Below, piece after piece: positions 1-8,497 of a stretch of DNA of 64,000 bases. A program made the position numbers and the translations under genes. Positions within the stretch are counted from its first letter, which is position 1; each line of letters starts with the position of its first letter. The notes under the pieces are model-generated. The model saw only the letters and a list, made by a program, of their open reading frames with translations, made no database searches and had not been told where the DNA came from. The DNA lies in contig CALIFY010000001.1 in assembly GCA_938021675.1 (NCBI GenBank), positions 62,001 through 126,000 of the forward strand, in the 5' to 3' direction. The DNA is from an uncultured Acidimicrobiales bacterium. GTDB lineage: Bacteria > Actinomycetota > Acidimicrobiia > Acidimicrobiales > SZUA-35.

Positions 1-2
1 TG

Positions 3-1733
3 GAATCCATCGCCGACGCACACCGGCGACACGGCCACATCCAAGAGGTCATCGTTCAGAACTTCCTACCAAAACCAGGTACGGCGATGTGGCGCCACGA
101 CCCATGCCCCGACGAGTCGTTTCACCGAGCGATCGCCATCGCTCGCCTCGTTCTGCCCACCGACGTTCACCTCCAAGCACCGCCAAACCTCAGCGAGGAC
201 TTCGGGGCCCTTCTCGACGCCGGCATCGACGACTGGGGTGGAGTTTCCCCGGTCACCGCTGATCACGTGAACCCCGAACGGCCATGGCCCGATCTCGATC
301 GACTCCGATCGGTGACCGAAGCATCAGGCTTTTGTCTTGCGCCCCGGCTCACCGTGTACCCCGAGTTCGCCACGAACCCTGACCGATGGTTGTCGGAAGA
401 GACCCGGTTCCCGGTTCTCGATAGGTCTGATGCCGAAGGGCTCGGCCGGGACGACCCGGGGGCGGTATTCCCTGAGAAAACGAACCTCGTCACCAAGGGC
501 GACGATGGCGCCGACGTCATTCTCATCGGTGATCGTTCTACCCAGTGGTATTCGGGCGCAGCGACCGACCCAATCGACCTGATCGATCCCGACGCGGTGT
601 GCGGAGGGGCGGTCGGCGAGGTGATCGACGGGGTTCGCCTCGGTCAAGAACCCGGCTTTGACGAGCTGTTGACCCTGTTGCGCTCCAGAGGGCCAGAGGT
701 TTCGGCGGTGGCCAACCTGGCAGATGAGTTGCGGGCCGAGATCGTCGGCGACTCCGTGACGTACGTGGTTAATCGGAATATCAACTACACCAACGTGTGC
801 ACATTTAAATGCAGATTCTGCGGATTTTCGAAAGGGCCGTTGAGCCTCAACCTTCGGGGCAAGCCGTATCTGCTAACGCTTGAAGACATGCAGGCTCGGG
901 TTCGAGAGGCCGAGGAACTCGGAGCGACGGAAGTCTGTCTCCAGGGCGGGATTCATCCCGACTTCGATGGCGACTACTACATCGACGTCTGTCGCGCCGT
1001 CAAAGAGGCGTCGCCCAATATCCACGTTCACGGTTTTACCGCCCTCGAAGTCACCGAGGGAGCGAAGCGGTTAGGTGAGCCACTCGCTGACTACCTTCGA
1101 CGCTGCATGGCAGCCGGGCTTAAGTCGCTCCCGGGAACGGCGGCAGAAATCCTCGACGATCCGATCCGGGACGTACTCTGTCCTGACAAAATTACAACCG
1201 AGGAGTGGCTTGAAGCTCACCGAACAGCCCACGCGGTCGGGCTTCGGTCAAACGTGACCATGATGTTCGGAGCGGTCGAGCACCCCGAGAGCTGGGTCAA
1301 GCATCTGTTGGTGACCCGCCAGCTCCAAGCCGAAACCGGCGGATTCACCGAGTTCGTTGGCTTGCCATTCGTTCACATGGCCTCGCCGATCTACCTGCAG
1401 CGCAACGCCAGACGAGGACCGACGTTTCGGGAAAACCTACTCGTGCATGCGGTAGCCCGAATCGCGTACCGCGGATACATCGACAATATCCAGTCTGGTT
1501 GGGTCAAGATCGGGTTTGCCAGTGTACGTCAGCTGCTGCAGGCCGGGTGTAACGATGTCGGCGGCACGTTGATGGACGAAAACATCTCCCGCGCTGCTGG
1601 AGCCAAACATGGTCAGGTCGTCACCGCCGACGACTTCCAAGCGGTGGCGGACTCGATCGGTCGGCCGCTTGTCCAACGAACGACCCTCTACCGGCCGGTC
1701 GCCGGCCAACCGGTCGGCGTGCACGGAGGCTAA
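3..1733 (+). CDS. fbiC: FO synthase FbiC (CofG-CofH fusion), 5' end missing
   Basis: The window opens inside this gene; 576 residues remain. They hold the end of the CofG half (QEVIVQNF near residue 14, DWGGVSPVT at about 77-85) and all of the CofH half. The CofH radical SAM cluster motif is C266-x3-C270-x2-C273 (VCTFKCRFCGF). In this family the two halves join tyrosine to 5-amino-6-ribitylaminouracil to make FO, the deazaflavin precursor of coenzyme F420. The fused form is usual in Actinobacteria. The open frame runs back to the first bases without a stop. A LOG-family gene follows after 31 bases. Confidence 0.93.
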   Translation, partial: ESIADAHRRHGHIQEVIVQNFLPKPGTAMWRHDPCPDESFHRAIAIARLVLPTDVHLQAPPNLSEDFGALLDAGIDDWGGVSPVTADHVNPERPWPDLDRLRSVTEASGFCLAPRLTVYPEFATNPDRWLSEETRFPVLDRSDAEGLGRDDPGAVFPEKTNLVTKGDDGADVILIGDRSTQWYSGAATDPIDLIDPDAVCGGAVGEVIDGVRLGQEPGFDELLTLLRSRGPEVSAVANLADELRAEIVGDSVTYVVNRNINYTNVCTFKCRFCGFSKGPLSLNLRGKPYLLTLEDMQARVREAEELGATEVCLQGGIHPDFDGDYYIDVCRAVKEASPNIHVHGFTALEVTEGAKRLGEPLADYLRRCMAAGLKSLPGTAAEILDDPIRDVLCPDKITTEEWLEAHRTAHAVGLRSNVTMMFGAVEHPESWVKHLLVTRQLQAETGGFTEFVGLPFVHMASPIYLQRNARRGPTFRENLLVHAVARIAYRGYIDNIQSGWVKIGFASVRQLLQAGCNDVGGTLMDENISRAAGAKHGQVVTADDFQAVADSIGRPLVQRTTLYRPVAGQPVGVHGG

Positions 1734-1755
1734 CAAGATCGATCGCTCCGGTCGA

Positions 1756-1761
1756 TACGAT
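1756..1761 (+). promoter_or_regulatory. -10 box TACGAT of the LOG gene
   Basis: TACGAT lies 3 bases before ATG 1765 and 6 bases before the in-frame GTG 1768. The 6-base spacing matches the other leaderless starts in this window, so GTG 1768 may be the true first codon. It sits just after the fbiC stop, so the LOG gene may have its own promoter. Confidence 0.45.
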
Positions 1762-1764
1762 CAG

Positions 1765-2889
1765 ATGGTGAATGCTCCACGCGCTCGCTCCCACTACGGA
1801 AACGAAGACGTCGACAGGCTGTTGACCGAGATCGTCACCGCCGTCGGGCACGATGCAAACGATGATCTTGTCCGCTCACTGATGGTGACAGCTCTTGAGA
1901 TGGACGGTGCCGACATCGATCGGCTTGAGCTTAAGATCGCCAATCAGTCACTGGCGGAGATGCTTAACGCCTGGCGTGTGTTCTCTCCATATAGCGACAA
2001 CGCCAAAGTGACGATCTTTGGTTCGGCTCGAACCAAGCCCGACCACCCAGACTATGAGCTGGCCGTTGAGTTCGGCCGGCTCATCGCCGCACGGGGATGG
2101 ATGGCCATCACCGGGGCCGGACCGGGCATCATGACGGCCGGCATCGAAGGAACCGGCATCGACAACGCGTTCGGCGTCAACATCGTGCTGCCGTTTGAGC
2201 AAAAGGCAGCCAACATCATCGACGGCGACGAGAAACTCGCTACGTTCCGATACTTCTTCACTCGCAAGTTGACGTTCATGAAAGAAACGGACGCCTTTGC
2301 GTTGTTCCCCGGCGGCTTCGGCACCTTGGATGAGACCTTCGAACTTCTCACTCTGGTCCAAACCGGAAAAAGCTACCCGGTCCCAATCGTCATGCTAGAT
2401 CATGGCCAGTCCGGCTACTGGGCGGCGGTCGAACGATTCGTCGAACATGAACTGCAGGGGGGCGGGATGATCTCCGAGCACGATCGTGCGCTGTACCTCC
2501 GCACCCACGATCCAGCTGAAGCGGTGGAGTACATCTGCTCGTTCTATTCGTGCTACCACTCGCTTCGATTCGTCGGCAAACGGCTCGTGCTTCGGCTACG
2601 AGCGCCGCTCGATGACGACGCATTGGCTGCGATCAACGTCGAGTTCGCCGATATCGTCTCCGCCGGAGAGATCGAACCGATCGAGGCGACGAGAGCCGAG
2701 GTTCGTGATAACGATCAACTGGACCTTCCGCGGATTGCCTTCCAGTTCGATAACCGGTCGTTTTCTCGACTCGTGGCCCTAATTCGTCGGATCAACCAGG
2801 TAGGCGGCGACAACGGTGTTCACACCGCGCCGCGCCTTAGCCACGACGTCGGTCCCAGCCATGACGAAGACATCGTCGGCGATAGTTGA
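1765..2889 (+). CDS. LOG family (TIGR00730-like) nucleotide-binding protein
   Basis: A protein of 374 residues with a Rossmann-like LOG domain. It shows FGSAR after the first strand, GAGPGIMTAG, and the signature PGGFGTLDE at residues 182-190. LOG proteins cleave cytokinin-type or other nucleoside monophosphates to base and ribose phosphate, and many were misnamed lysine decarboxylases. The usual domain is 180-250 residues. Here there is an extra N-terminal helical segment of about 60 residues and a C-terminal extension of about 110, so the substrate cannot be assigned. There are no clear operon partners beyond the upstream fbiC. Confidence 0.82.
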   Translation: MVNAPRARSHYGNEDVDRLLTEIVTAVGHDANDDLVRSLMVTALEMDGADIDRLELKIANQSLAEMLNAWRVFSPYSDNAKVTIFGSARTKPDHPDYELAVEFGRLIAARGWMAITGAGPGIMTAGIEGTGIDNAFGVNIVLPFEQKAANIIDGDEKLATFRYFFTRKLTFMKETDAFALFPGGFGTLDETFELLTLVQTGKSYPVPIVMLDHGQSGYWAAVERFVEHELQGGGMISEHDRALYLRTHDPAEAVEYICSFYSCYHSLRFVGKRLVLRLRAPLDDDALAAINVEFADIVSAGEIEPIEATRAEVRDNDQLDLPRIAFQFDNRSFSRLVALIRRINQVGGDNGVHTAPRLSHDVGPSHDEDIVGDS

Positions 2890-2904
2890 GCGATGATGGC
2901 GCTA

Positions 2905-2920
2905 GGTCGGCAAACCGACC
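2905..2920. terminator. Short hairpin between convergent genes
   Basis: GGTCGG, loop CAAA, CCGACC form a perfect 6-bp GC-rich stem 16 bases after the LOG stop codon and before the end of the convergent small gene. No T-tract follows, so it is only a candidate intrinsic or pausing terminator. Confidence 0.4.
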
Positions 2921-2989
2921 GGCGTTCCGACTCGCGCCAGATAACGTCGCTCCAGCATGGCCACCAGCGGCCAATCTTCGCCGATAGGG

Positions 2990-3196
2990 CTATTCGTGAC
3001 GGCCTCGATCATCGATGACCAGCACGCCGGCCGCCTTCTCTACGGCCCGTCGGGCCTGACTCAATCGCTTGTCGAACGCCGGTCGGCTCGTCTCCCCCGC
3101 CTCAACAGCATCGGCCAGCAGAGCAATAGATAGATCGGTGAGCTCGTCGCCGATGGCTTCGAGCCGAGAGCGTATGTCTTCGATCTTGTCGTTCAA
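2990..3196 (-). CDS. Small uncharacterised helical protein
   Basis: About 68 residues, rich in charged residues and leucine (KIEDIRSRLEAIGDEL, DKRLSQARRAVEKAAG), predicted to be all-helical or coiled-coil. No family recognised. I place the start at TTG 3196 because GAGGA precedes it by about 11 bases; an upstream in-frame GTG at 3229 is possible. It is transcribed divergently from the Cys-rich gene at 3247 and probably shares the symmetric promoter at 3230-3239. Confidence 0.55.
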   Translation of the reverse strand: MNDKIEDIRSRLEAIGDELTDLSIALLADAVEAGETSRPAFDKRLSQARRAVEKAAGVLVIDDRGRHE

Positions 3197-3229
3197 TGGG
3201 GGCCATTTCCTCGGAGCTGGTAGCGACAC

Positions 3230-3239
3230 AGGCTACCCT
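3230..3239. promoter_or_regulatory. Symmetric bidirectional -10 element AGGCTACCCT
   Basis: Read on the + strand it contains TACCCT, 7 bases before GTG 3247. Read on the - strand it contains TAGCCT, upstream of the small gene ending at 2990. The two hexamers share the central TA. Confidence 0.5.
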
Positions 3240-3246
3240 TCGACGG

Positions 3247-3963
3247 GTGCGACCATCGCCAGACCAACGCAACTGGTTGTCGATCGAGGACGCTGGTGAT
3301 GACGACACCACCTGGCTCTTCGACATCACGTTCCTCTTATCCGATTTCGGATGCATCTACGGATCGGGCTGTCCATCGATCGACACCGAACCGGATCCGA
3401 CCGGCACCCTCGGGTGTTGCACCCACGGGGCCCATTTCGTCGACGCCGAAGACCGGCAAACGGTTCTGGCCAGTGCCGCTCTCCTCACCGACGAGGAGTG
3501 GCAATTCCGGGACCGAGCGACGGCCAAGGGCGGGCCGCTCAAGAAACGGAAGGGTGATTGGGTCACCCGAAAGGTTGACGGTGCGTGTATCTTCCTAAAC
3601 CGCGACGACTTCGCCAACGGCGGCGGTTGCGCGTTGCACATCGGAGCCTTGAACCGAGGTAAACGCCCACTCGACTGGAAACCCGACGTCTGCTGGCAAG
3701 TGCCGATCCACCTCGACGTTCATCAGAACGACTACGGCCACGAGACGATTTTTGTCCAAGCGTGGGAGCGTCGGCATTGGGGACCAGGTGGCGCCGACTT
3801 CCATTGGTGGTGTACCGAGAACGACGAACCATATATGTCGTCATCGCCGTTGTATCTGACGGCACGGGATGAGTTGGTCGAGATGGTCGGCCAACAGGTA
3901 TACGATCGACTAGCTGAGGCGTTGGATCGCCGCAGGGTCGAGACCCCGGTCGTCCTCGGTTGA
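3247..3963 (+). CDS. Conserved Cys-rich protein, function unknown
   Basis: 238 residues. The cysteines lie in the pattern expected of a metal or Fe-S site: GCIYGSGCPS, then LGCCTHGAHF, GACIFLN, GGCALH and VCWQVP. Proteins of this kind occur in other Actinobacteria and recall the YkgJ/DUF3109-type cysteine-cluster proteins, but I cannot assign one with certainty. GTG 3247 is chosen because a TACCCT box ends 7 bases before it; an ATG at 3196 in the same frame would overlap the divergent gene. The ClC gene follows after 22 bases, suggesting co-transcription. Confidence 0.7.
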   Translation: MRPSPDQRNWLSIEDAGDDDTTWLFDITFLLSDFGCIYGSGCPSIDTEPDPTGTLGCCTHGAHFVDAEDRQTVLASAALLTDEEWQFRDRATAKGGPLKKRKGDWVTRKVDGACIFLNRDDFANGGGCALHIGALNRGKRPLDWKPDVCWQVPIHLDVHQNDYGHETIFVQAWERRHWGPGGADFHWWCTENDEPYMSSSPLYLTARDELVEMVGQQVYDRLAEALDRRRVETPVVLG

Positions 3964-3985
3964 ATACGGCCACGGCACAGCATCA

Positions 3986-5665
3986 GTGCTGAAGGAGCGC
4001 CTGTTCTCTCTTCTCCCGGAGGGTCGGCCGAGTCGACTCCTAGTCGCCGCTATAGGACTGGGGATCATCGTTGGGCTCATCGTTGCCGCCCTTGAGGTTC
4101 TCATCATTGAGGTCGTGCTCGAAAGTGTGCTCCACTGGCCACTCCCGCTCCAGGTAGTGGCGCCACTTGTTGGTCTCACCGCTACCACGATGTTGTTACG
4201 GACACTTGGCCGGGGGTGTTCGCCGTCAACTTCCGAAGAATACATCACCGCCTTTCATGCCAGGTCTCCCACTGTGCCGCTCGGTCCGGTACCGGCGAGA
4301 CTTCTGGGCGGATTCATGACGATCGGGCTTGGAGGCGCCGTCGGTTTGGAAGGTCCGTCGATCTACGTTGGCTCGGCAGCCGGCCTGGCCGTCCAGAAAC
4401 GACTCGACCGATTCCTCGGAAAAGACTCAGCCAGAATGTTGTTGACCGCAGGAGCGGCCGCAGGTGTGTCAGCGCTGTTCCAAGCGCCGGCGACCGGTCT
4501 CATTTTTGCCCTCGAGTCGCCCTATCGCGATGACGTTGCCCACCGAGCGTTATTGCCTTCTCTGATAGCTTCGGCGGCCAGCTTCCTCACGTTTGTATCA
4601 ATGCCGTTCGTCGAACGGCAATCGGTGTGGGGATTCGCGTTCCAAAACGACCTTGGCGCTGGCGAACTCGTTGGCGCCGTGGCCATAGGCGTCGGGGCCG
4701 GCTTCGGTGGACGAGGTTTTGCTTGGGCGACCCGGCGGGCCAAAGCGCTCGCCGCTCGGTCATCTCATTGGACGATGACCATAGCTGGCGGCGTGGTACT
4801 CGGCGTGCTTGCATACCTGTCGAACCTCGTGTTCGACGAGCCGTTGACCCTTGGCCCTGGCTTCGCCGTCGTCGAATGGCTCGACACCCAACCCGGTATC
4901 GCCCTTATCGTTTTCCTCTTCTTTTTTCGCGCCGCGGCGACACTGTCGACGGTCGCTGCTGGCGGAGTGGGTGGGCTGTTCATTCCGCTTGCAGTTCAAG
5001 GAGTTCTGCTCGGCAGCATCGTTGGTAACGGACTGGAAAACCTCGGTTGGGGTACCGACGGTGTCATCTGGCCGCTGCTCGGACTCGCCGCGTTCCTGGC
5101 TGCCGGCTACCGGACACCGATCGCCGCCGTGATGTTTGTTGCGGAATCTAGCCGTGGCGCCGCGGTCGTCCCGGCGCTGGTGGCGGCCGCCGTGTCACAG
5201 CTTGTCGCTGGCAGCTCATCGGTGTCCCCCGCCCAGCGGGTCGAACGGCTCGGCCACCTCGAGGGGCGATTCGCCCTGCCGTTGACCGCGGCGTTGACGA
5301 CCGACGTGATGACCGTCCCGTCGGACGCCACCATCTCCGAATTCGTCTGGGTCCATGCCATCGGCCGCCGTCAGCGGGTTATGCCAGTGGTCGATGGCTC
5401 CGACTATCTCGGATTATGTTCGATCGACGACGTCGCCTCGATCGATCGCGAGAGCTGGGAACAGCAGTCGGTGTCCGACATCGTGGCAAACGACGTGCCA
5501 TCGGCCCACCCCTCGTGGACACTGCGTGACGCGGTCGCGGCCATGGATTCCGCCGGCACCGACGTCCTCGCCGTGGTCGACCACACCGGGGGATTCATCG
5601 GTGTCGTCTATGAGTCGGAGATCGTCAAACTCGGCGAGATCCTCGATGAAACCGAAGGACGATAG
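3986..5665 (+). CDS. ClC-family chloride channel/antiporter with CBS pair
   Basis: 559 residues. An integral membrane core of about 10-12 hydrophobic segments (residues 15-420) carries GLEGPS at 120-125; E122 is the gating glutamate of ClC proteins. Glu is kept, although the usual Arg before it is Leu. Residues of about 435-555 form two CBS domains, the cytosolic regulatory module that often binds adenine nucleotides. Whether this is a channel or a Cl-/H+ exchanger cannot be read from the sequence. The start is GTG 3986, 22 bases after the Cys-rich gene. Confidence 0.88.
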   Translation: MLKERLFSLLPEGRPSRLLVAAIGLGIIVGLIVAALEVLIIEVVLESVLHWPLPLQVVAPLVGLTATTMLLRTLGRGCSPSTSEEYITAFHARSPTVPLGPVPARLLGGFMTIGLGGAVGLEGPSIYVGSAAGLAVQKRLDRFLGKDSARMLLTAGAAAGVSALFQAPATGLIFALESPYRDDVAHRALLPSLIASAASFLTFVSMPFVERQSVWGFAFQNDLGAGELVGAVAIGVGAGFGGRGFAWATRRAKALAARSSHWTMTIAGGVVLGVLAYLSNLVFDEPLTLGPGFAVVEWLDTQPGIALIVFLFFFRAAATLSTVAAGGVGGLFIPLAVQGVLLGSIVGNGLENLGWGTDGVIWPLLGLAAFLAAGYRTPIAAVMFVAESSRGAAVVPALVAAAVSQLVAGSSSVSPAQRVERLGHLEGRFALPLTAALTTDVMTVPSDATISEFVWVHAIGRRQRVMPVVDGSDYLGLCSIDDVASIDRESWEQQSVSDIVANDVPSAHPSWTLRDAVAAMDSAGTDVLAVVDHTGGFIGVVYESEIVKLGEILDETEGR

Positions 5666-5701
5666 CGGCAACATCGCATCAGAAGCGAATTTGTAGAACT
5701 G

Positions 5702-5724
5702 CGAGAGCCGGGACGCGACTCTCG
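5702..5724. terminator. Hairpin between convergent genes
   Basis: CGAGAG and CTCTCG pair across an 11-base loop, between the end of the ClC gene and the end of the convergent small gene. There is no T-tract; bidirectional terminator candidate. Confidence 0.35.
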
Positions 5725-5740
5725 AACGAGACGGCCGACG

Positions 5741-5914
5741 TCAGTCGACGGGCTCCTCCTCCAGGTCAGGGTCGACCTGGCTCGCCTCGGGAGTCGTCGG
5801 GAGATCAAAGGGGTCGTCGTCAAGACGATCCATGAGGGACTCAATATCGTCTCCGTCACGAGACCGTTTCAGCGCTCTAGCTTCTTCGTACCGACGATGA
5901 CGCCCCTTCTTCAT
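5741..5914 (-). CDS. Small conserved basic/acidic protein
   Basis: 57 residues: a very basic start (MKKGRHRRYEEARALKR) followed by an acidic tail (DRLDDDPFDL, ending EEEPVD). The start at 5914 is supported by AGGAG five to seven bases upstream. Small proteins with this MKKGRHRRxEEAR beginning seem familiar from Actinobacteria, but I know no function for them. No membrane segment or cysteine. RNase D lies 180 bases upstream on the same strand. Confidence 0.65.
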   Translation of the reverse strand: MKKGRHRRYEEARALKRSRDGDDIESLMDRLDDDPFDLPTTPEASQVDPDLEEEPVD

Positions 5915-5985
5915 GGGACTCTCCTGCAGGTCGCTCGGCTGAGGACGATTTTCCACCGGAGCCTCAGCACATTCGTTGTCGTGTC

Positions 5986-5991
5986 ATTCTA
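5986..5991 (-). promoter_or_regulatory. Candidate -10 box TAGAAT
   Basis: TAGAAT on the minus strand, 71 bases upstream of the small-protein ATG, leaving room for a leader with the strong Shine-Dalgarno. No clear -35 hexamer was found. Confidence 0.3.
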
Positions 5992-6095
5992 CGCCATCAT
6001 CTTCGCCTTCAGCGAAATGGCGTTCAAGGGACCATTCTAGCCGTTCCAAGGCGGCTGCGATGGGCACGTTGCACTGATCTCGCCAAGAACAGCAA

Positions 6096-7349
6096 TCAAT
6101 CGGGCGGGAGGGCGGAACGACTTCTCGCTTCGAGCACGAGATGGCCATCCCCATCGAATGCCACGGCCGCATCTCCACCAACCAGCTGAGCGATTGGCTT
6201 TCCAACAAGGTCTTGGCGCCACCCAGTGGTCAGCCGGCATTCAGAATCACCCTTCAGTAACGCTTCTACGTCCGCTCTGGTAGCGAGAAGCGCGGGGTCC
6301 AACCGGTGGTCTCGCGCCAGCTGAGCAATCCAGGCGGTGACGAGAGTCACCACTGGGCGAAGGTGGCGGGGCAACTCTGGAGCCCGTGTGTGATTTCGCT
6401 CCGCTGGACTCATTCGAATGCCAACCTGAACCGCAGTGAGGATCTCGGCGTCTGCGCCATCTCGAAGATGCCTTTTCTCGACTCCACGAAGATTCCGGAG
6501 CTGCTCGGTACGTGTCGGAGCCTGTTGAGCCACCGCAACGACGCCGAGGTCCGGCAGCACCTGACGAACAGGGGTATTGGCCTCGGCAGCTCGCCGTTCC
6601 CGCCAGGCGGCAACGGCGGTCGCTACCCGGAAGGCGTTTCCTTTCAAGGACCGGGCCTCTTTGATCCGAAGAATGGCTTCCTCCGGCACCCTTCGGCCGC
6701 GAGGACGGCCATGCAGCAACTCGCACTCTTGGTATACCCACTCGGTTCGATGTTCCTTTTCGAGCGCTGCGTGGAGAATGTCGGTCAACTCCAAAAGATG
6801 CTCGACGTCGGACGCCGCATACCGCAATTGATCGGAAGTAAGCGGGCGACGCAGCCAGTCGGTAAGCCGGTCTCCTTTTGGCAGGCTCACGTTGAGGTAC
6901 CGGTCGAGCAGAGAACTGAGCGAACCGGTAGAAACCCCTAAGAACCCGGCGGCGATCTGGGTGTCGAAAATGCGGGTCGGGATCGTTCCACAGGCCAGGT
7001 CGAGGACCTCAAGATCTTGAATCCCGGCATGAAAAATACACAGCCCATCCCCGTCGAGCAATTTGGCGAGCGCCTTCAAATCGACCTCGAGTGGGTCGAT
7101 CAACGCGAGTTCCTCCTCCCATGCCAATTGAATAAGCGCAACCTGGGGAAAGTAGGTACGTTCCCGATGGAACTCGGTGTCGATGGCATAGCGGCCCGCT
7201 GTTTGAGCGGCAGCTACGACATCTTCTAGTTCGGTCTGCTCAGTTATCAGAGGTGGATCAGATGGGTTAGGCACGAAGAGGTAAGGAATCTGTCGGTGGG
7301 TCGCCACGAAATCGGAGCCGATTTCCCCGGGGTAACAAACTACCACCAT
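6096..7349 (-). CDS. rnd: Ribonuclease D
   Basis: 417 residues. The DEDD exonuclease domain begins with DTEFHRE (57-63) and continues with FHAGIQDLEVL and YAASDVEHL. An HRDC domain follows (around residue 220, EEAILRIKEARSL) with a second HRDC-like helical region. RNase D trims tRNA and other RNA 3' ends in the cytosol. The first 25 residues do not align with the family; GTG 7274 (VPNPSDPPLI) is a plausible alternative start. It stands upstream of a small gene on the same strand. Confidence 0.9.
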   Translation of the reverse strand: MVVVCYPGEIGSDFVATHRQIPYLFVPNPSDPPLITEQTELEDVVAAAQTAGRYAIDTEFHRERTYFPQVALIQLAWEEELALIDPLEVDLKALAKLLDGDGLCIFHAGIQDLEVLDLACGTIPTRIFDTQIAAGFLGVSTGSLSSLLDRYLNVSLPKGDRLTDWLRRPLTSDQLRYAASDVEHLLELTDILHAALEKEHRTEWVYQECELLHGRPRGRRVPEEAILRIKEARSLKGNAFRVATAVAAWRERRAAEANTPVRQVLPDLGVVAVAQQAPTRTEQLRNLRGVEKRHLRDGADAEILTAVQVGIRMSPAERNHTRAPELPRHLRPVVTLVTAWIAQLARDHRLDPALLATRADVEALLKGDSECRLTTGWRQDLVGKPIAQLVGGDAAVAFDGDGHLVLEARSRSALPPD

Positions 7350-7379
7350 TGAAGAGGTTGCCGGGTTTGGGCCAAAGGT

Positions 7380-7979
7380 TCATTCGTCGATCAGGGGTTC
7401 GGCGAGCAGCTGAGCGAGTTCATCCGGACTATCAGCGTCGAGCACCGAGGTAGGGTCAACTTCGACCGGAACCCACTCGATGTCATCGAGCGCCGACCGG
7501 AACGACCGGTGACCAGCATCATAGTGGGTCAGCAGTCGCCTCCCGAGATCTGCCGGCCAACAACCGAGCGACAGCGCCGGACGATCATCGACAAGGGCTA
7601 TGGCCGGACGGCCTTCGGCCTTGACCGCAGCGTCGACGGTGGCTCGAACGTCTCGGCCCGACAACAACACGAGATCGCAAGGGACGACGACGACCAAACC
7701 CGAGCGGGCCCAGAGAAGGGCGGTTGCCAACCCGCCGAGCGGACCCCCACCAGGTCGCCGGTCGGGCACGGTCGGAATTCTCAGCGCGTCTCCCGCGGTT
7801 CCCCCGATGGCGACCACCGGGTCGACGCCACCGGTCCGCAACCCGCTAATCACCCGCTCGCCGACGAGCTGATCGCCTGCTGCCGCCAGCGCCTTGTCCG
7901 ACCCAAACCGAGTTGACCGACCGCCGCAGAGCACAGCGCCGATCACCGAGCAGGCAGCATCGACTTCCACTATGACCAA
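7380..7979 (-). CDS. mobA: Molybdenum cofactor guanylyltransferase-like protein (MobA)
   Basis: 199 residues, an NTP-transferase fold with the nucleotide-binding start LCGGRSTRFGSDK (17-29), then PDRRPGGGPLGGL and the metal-binding PCDLVLL. MobA attaches GMP to molybdopterin to make the bis-MGD cofactor of DMSO-reductase-type enzymes. The protein is intact, in contrast with the broken moaA at about 43 kb. The first codon called is TTG; GTG a few codons later is equally possible. Transcribed toward RNase D, 30 bases away. Confidence 0.82.
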   Translation of the reverse strand: MVIVEVDAACSVIGAVLCGGRSTRFGSDKALAAAGDQLVGERVISGLRTGGVDPVVAIGGTAGDALRIPTVPDRRPGGGPLGGLATALLWARSGLVVVVPCDLVLLSGRDVRATVDAAVKAEGRPAIALVDDRPALSLGCWPADLGRRLLTHYDAGHRSFRSALDDIEWVPVEVDPTSVLDADSPDELAQLLAEPLIDE

Positions 7980-8038
7980 ACCGCCACGGTTGCCGTACGA
8001 CGGGCGCTGCTACTCATAGAAGGAGGTCACGGGCTAGC

Positions 8039-8479
8039 TCAGCCATCGACCAGTGAAGAATCCCAACCAGGATCGAGCTGGGCCAGGAAGATCTCGCATC
8101 GCTCCTCTTCGGCCCGTTCCCCAATCTCCGCGGCCGCCCGCCGAAGACCGTGCAGGGCCCGAAGAAATCCACGGTTCGATTCGTGGTCCCAGCGAACGTA
8201 CCCCGAGCCACGCCAGCCGTTCTGTCGGAGCCGATCAAGACCCCGGTGGTATCCGACGCGATACGCGGCGTACGCCTCGACGTGGTCCCGGGCGAAGTCC
8301 CCAAGGCGGGCCCAACCATCCAGGAACGTTGGATAGTCGGCAACGACGGAGGAAATGGCGGCTCTCCGAGCCTCACCATCAAGCGCTAACGCTTCTGTCA
8401 GCCGACTCCGGGCATCGGGCGGCTCTTGATTGAGAACGGTTTCTGGAAGTCCGCCCGTGCTGAGATCGATGTTTGACAT
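8039..8479 (-). CDS. DUF3151 family protein
   Basis: 146 residues. The family core is clear: AYAAYRVGYHRGLD, LRQNGWRGSGYV and ESNRGFLRALHGL, followed by a helical end. DUF3151 proteins are found almost only in Actinobacteria and have no assigned function. ATG 8479 is preceded at 7 bases by TATCCT, so it is probably translated from a leaderless message. Cytosolic, no cysteine pair. Confidence 0.88.
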   Translation of the reverse strand: MSNIDLSTGGLPETVLNQEPPDARSRLTEALALDGEARRAAISSVVADYPTFLDGWARLGDFARDHVEAYAAYRVGYHRGLDRLRQNGWRGSGYVRWDHESNRGFLRALHGLRRAAAEIGERAEEERCEIFLAQLDPGWDSSLVDG

Positions 8480-8486
8480 GCAACCG

Positions 8487-8492
8487 AGGATA
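8487..8492 (-). promoter_or_regulatory. -10 box TATCCT of the DUF3151 gene
   Basis: TATCCT on the minus strand ends 7 bases before ATG 8479, the spacing expected for transcription starting at the start codon. Confidence 0.5.
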
Positions 8493-8497
8493 GGAGG

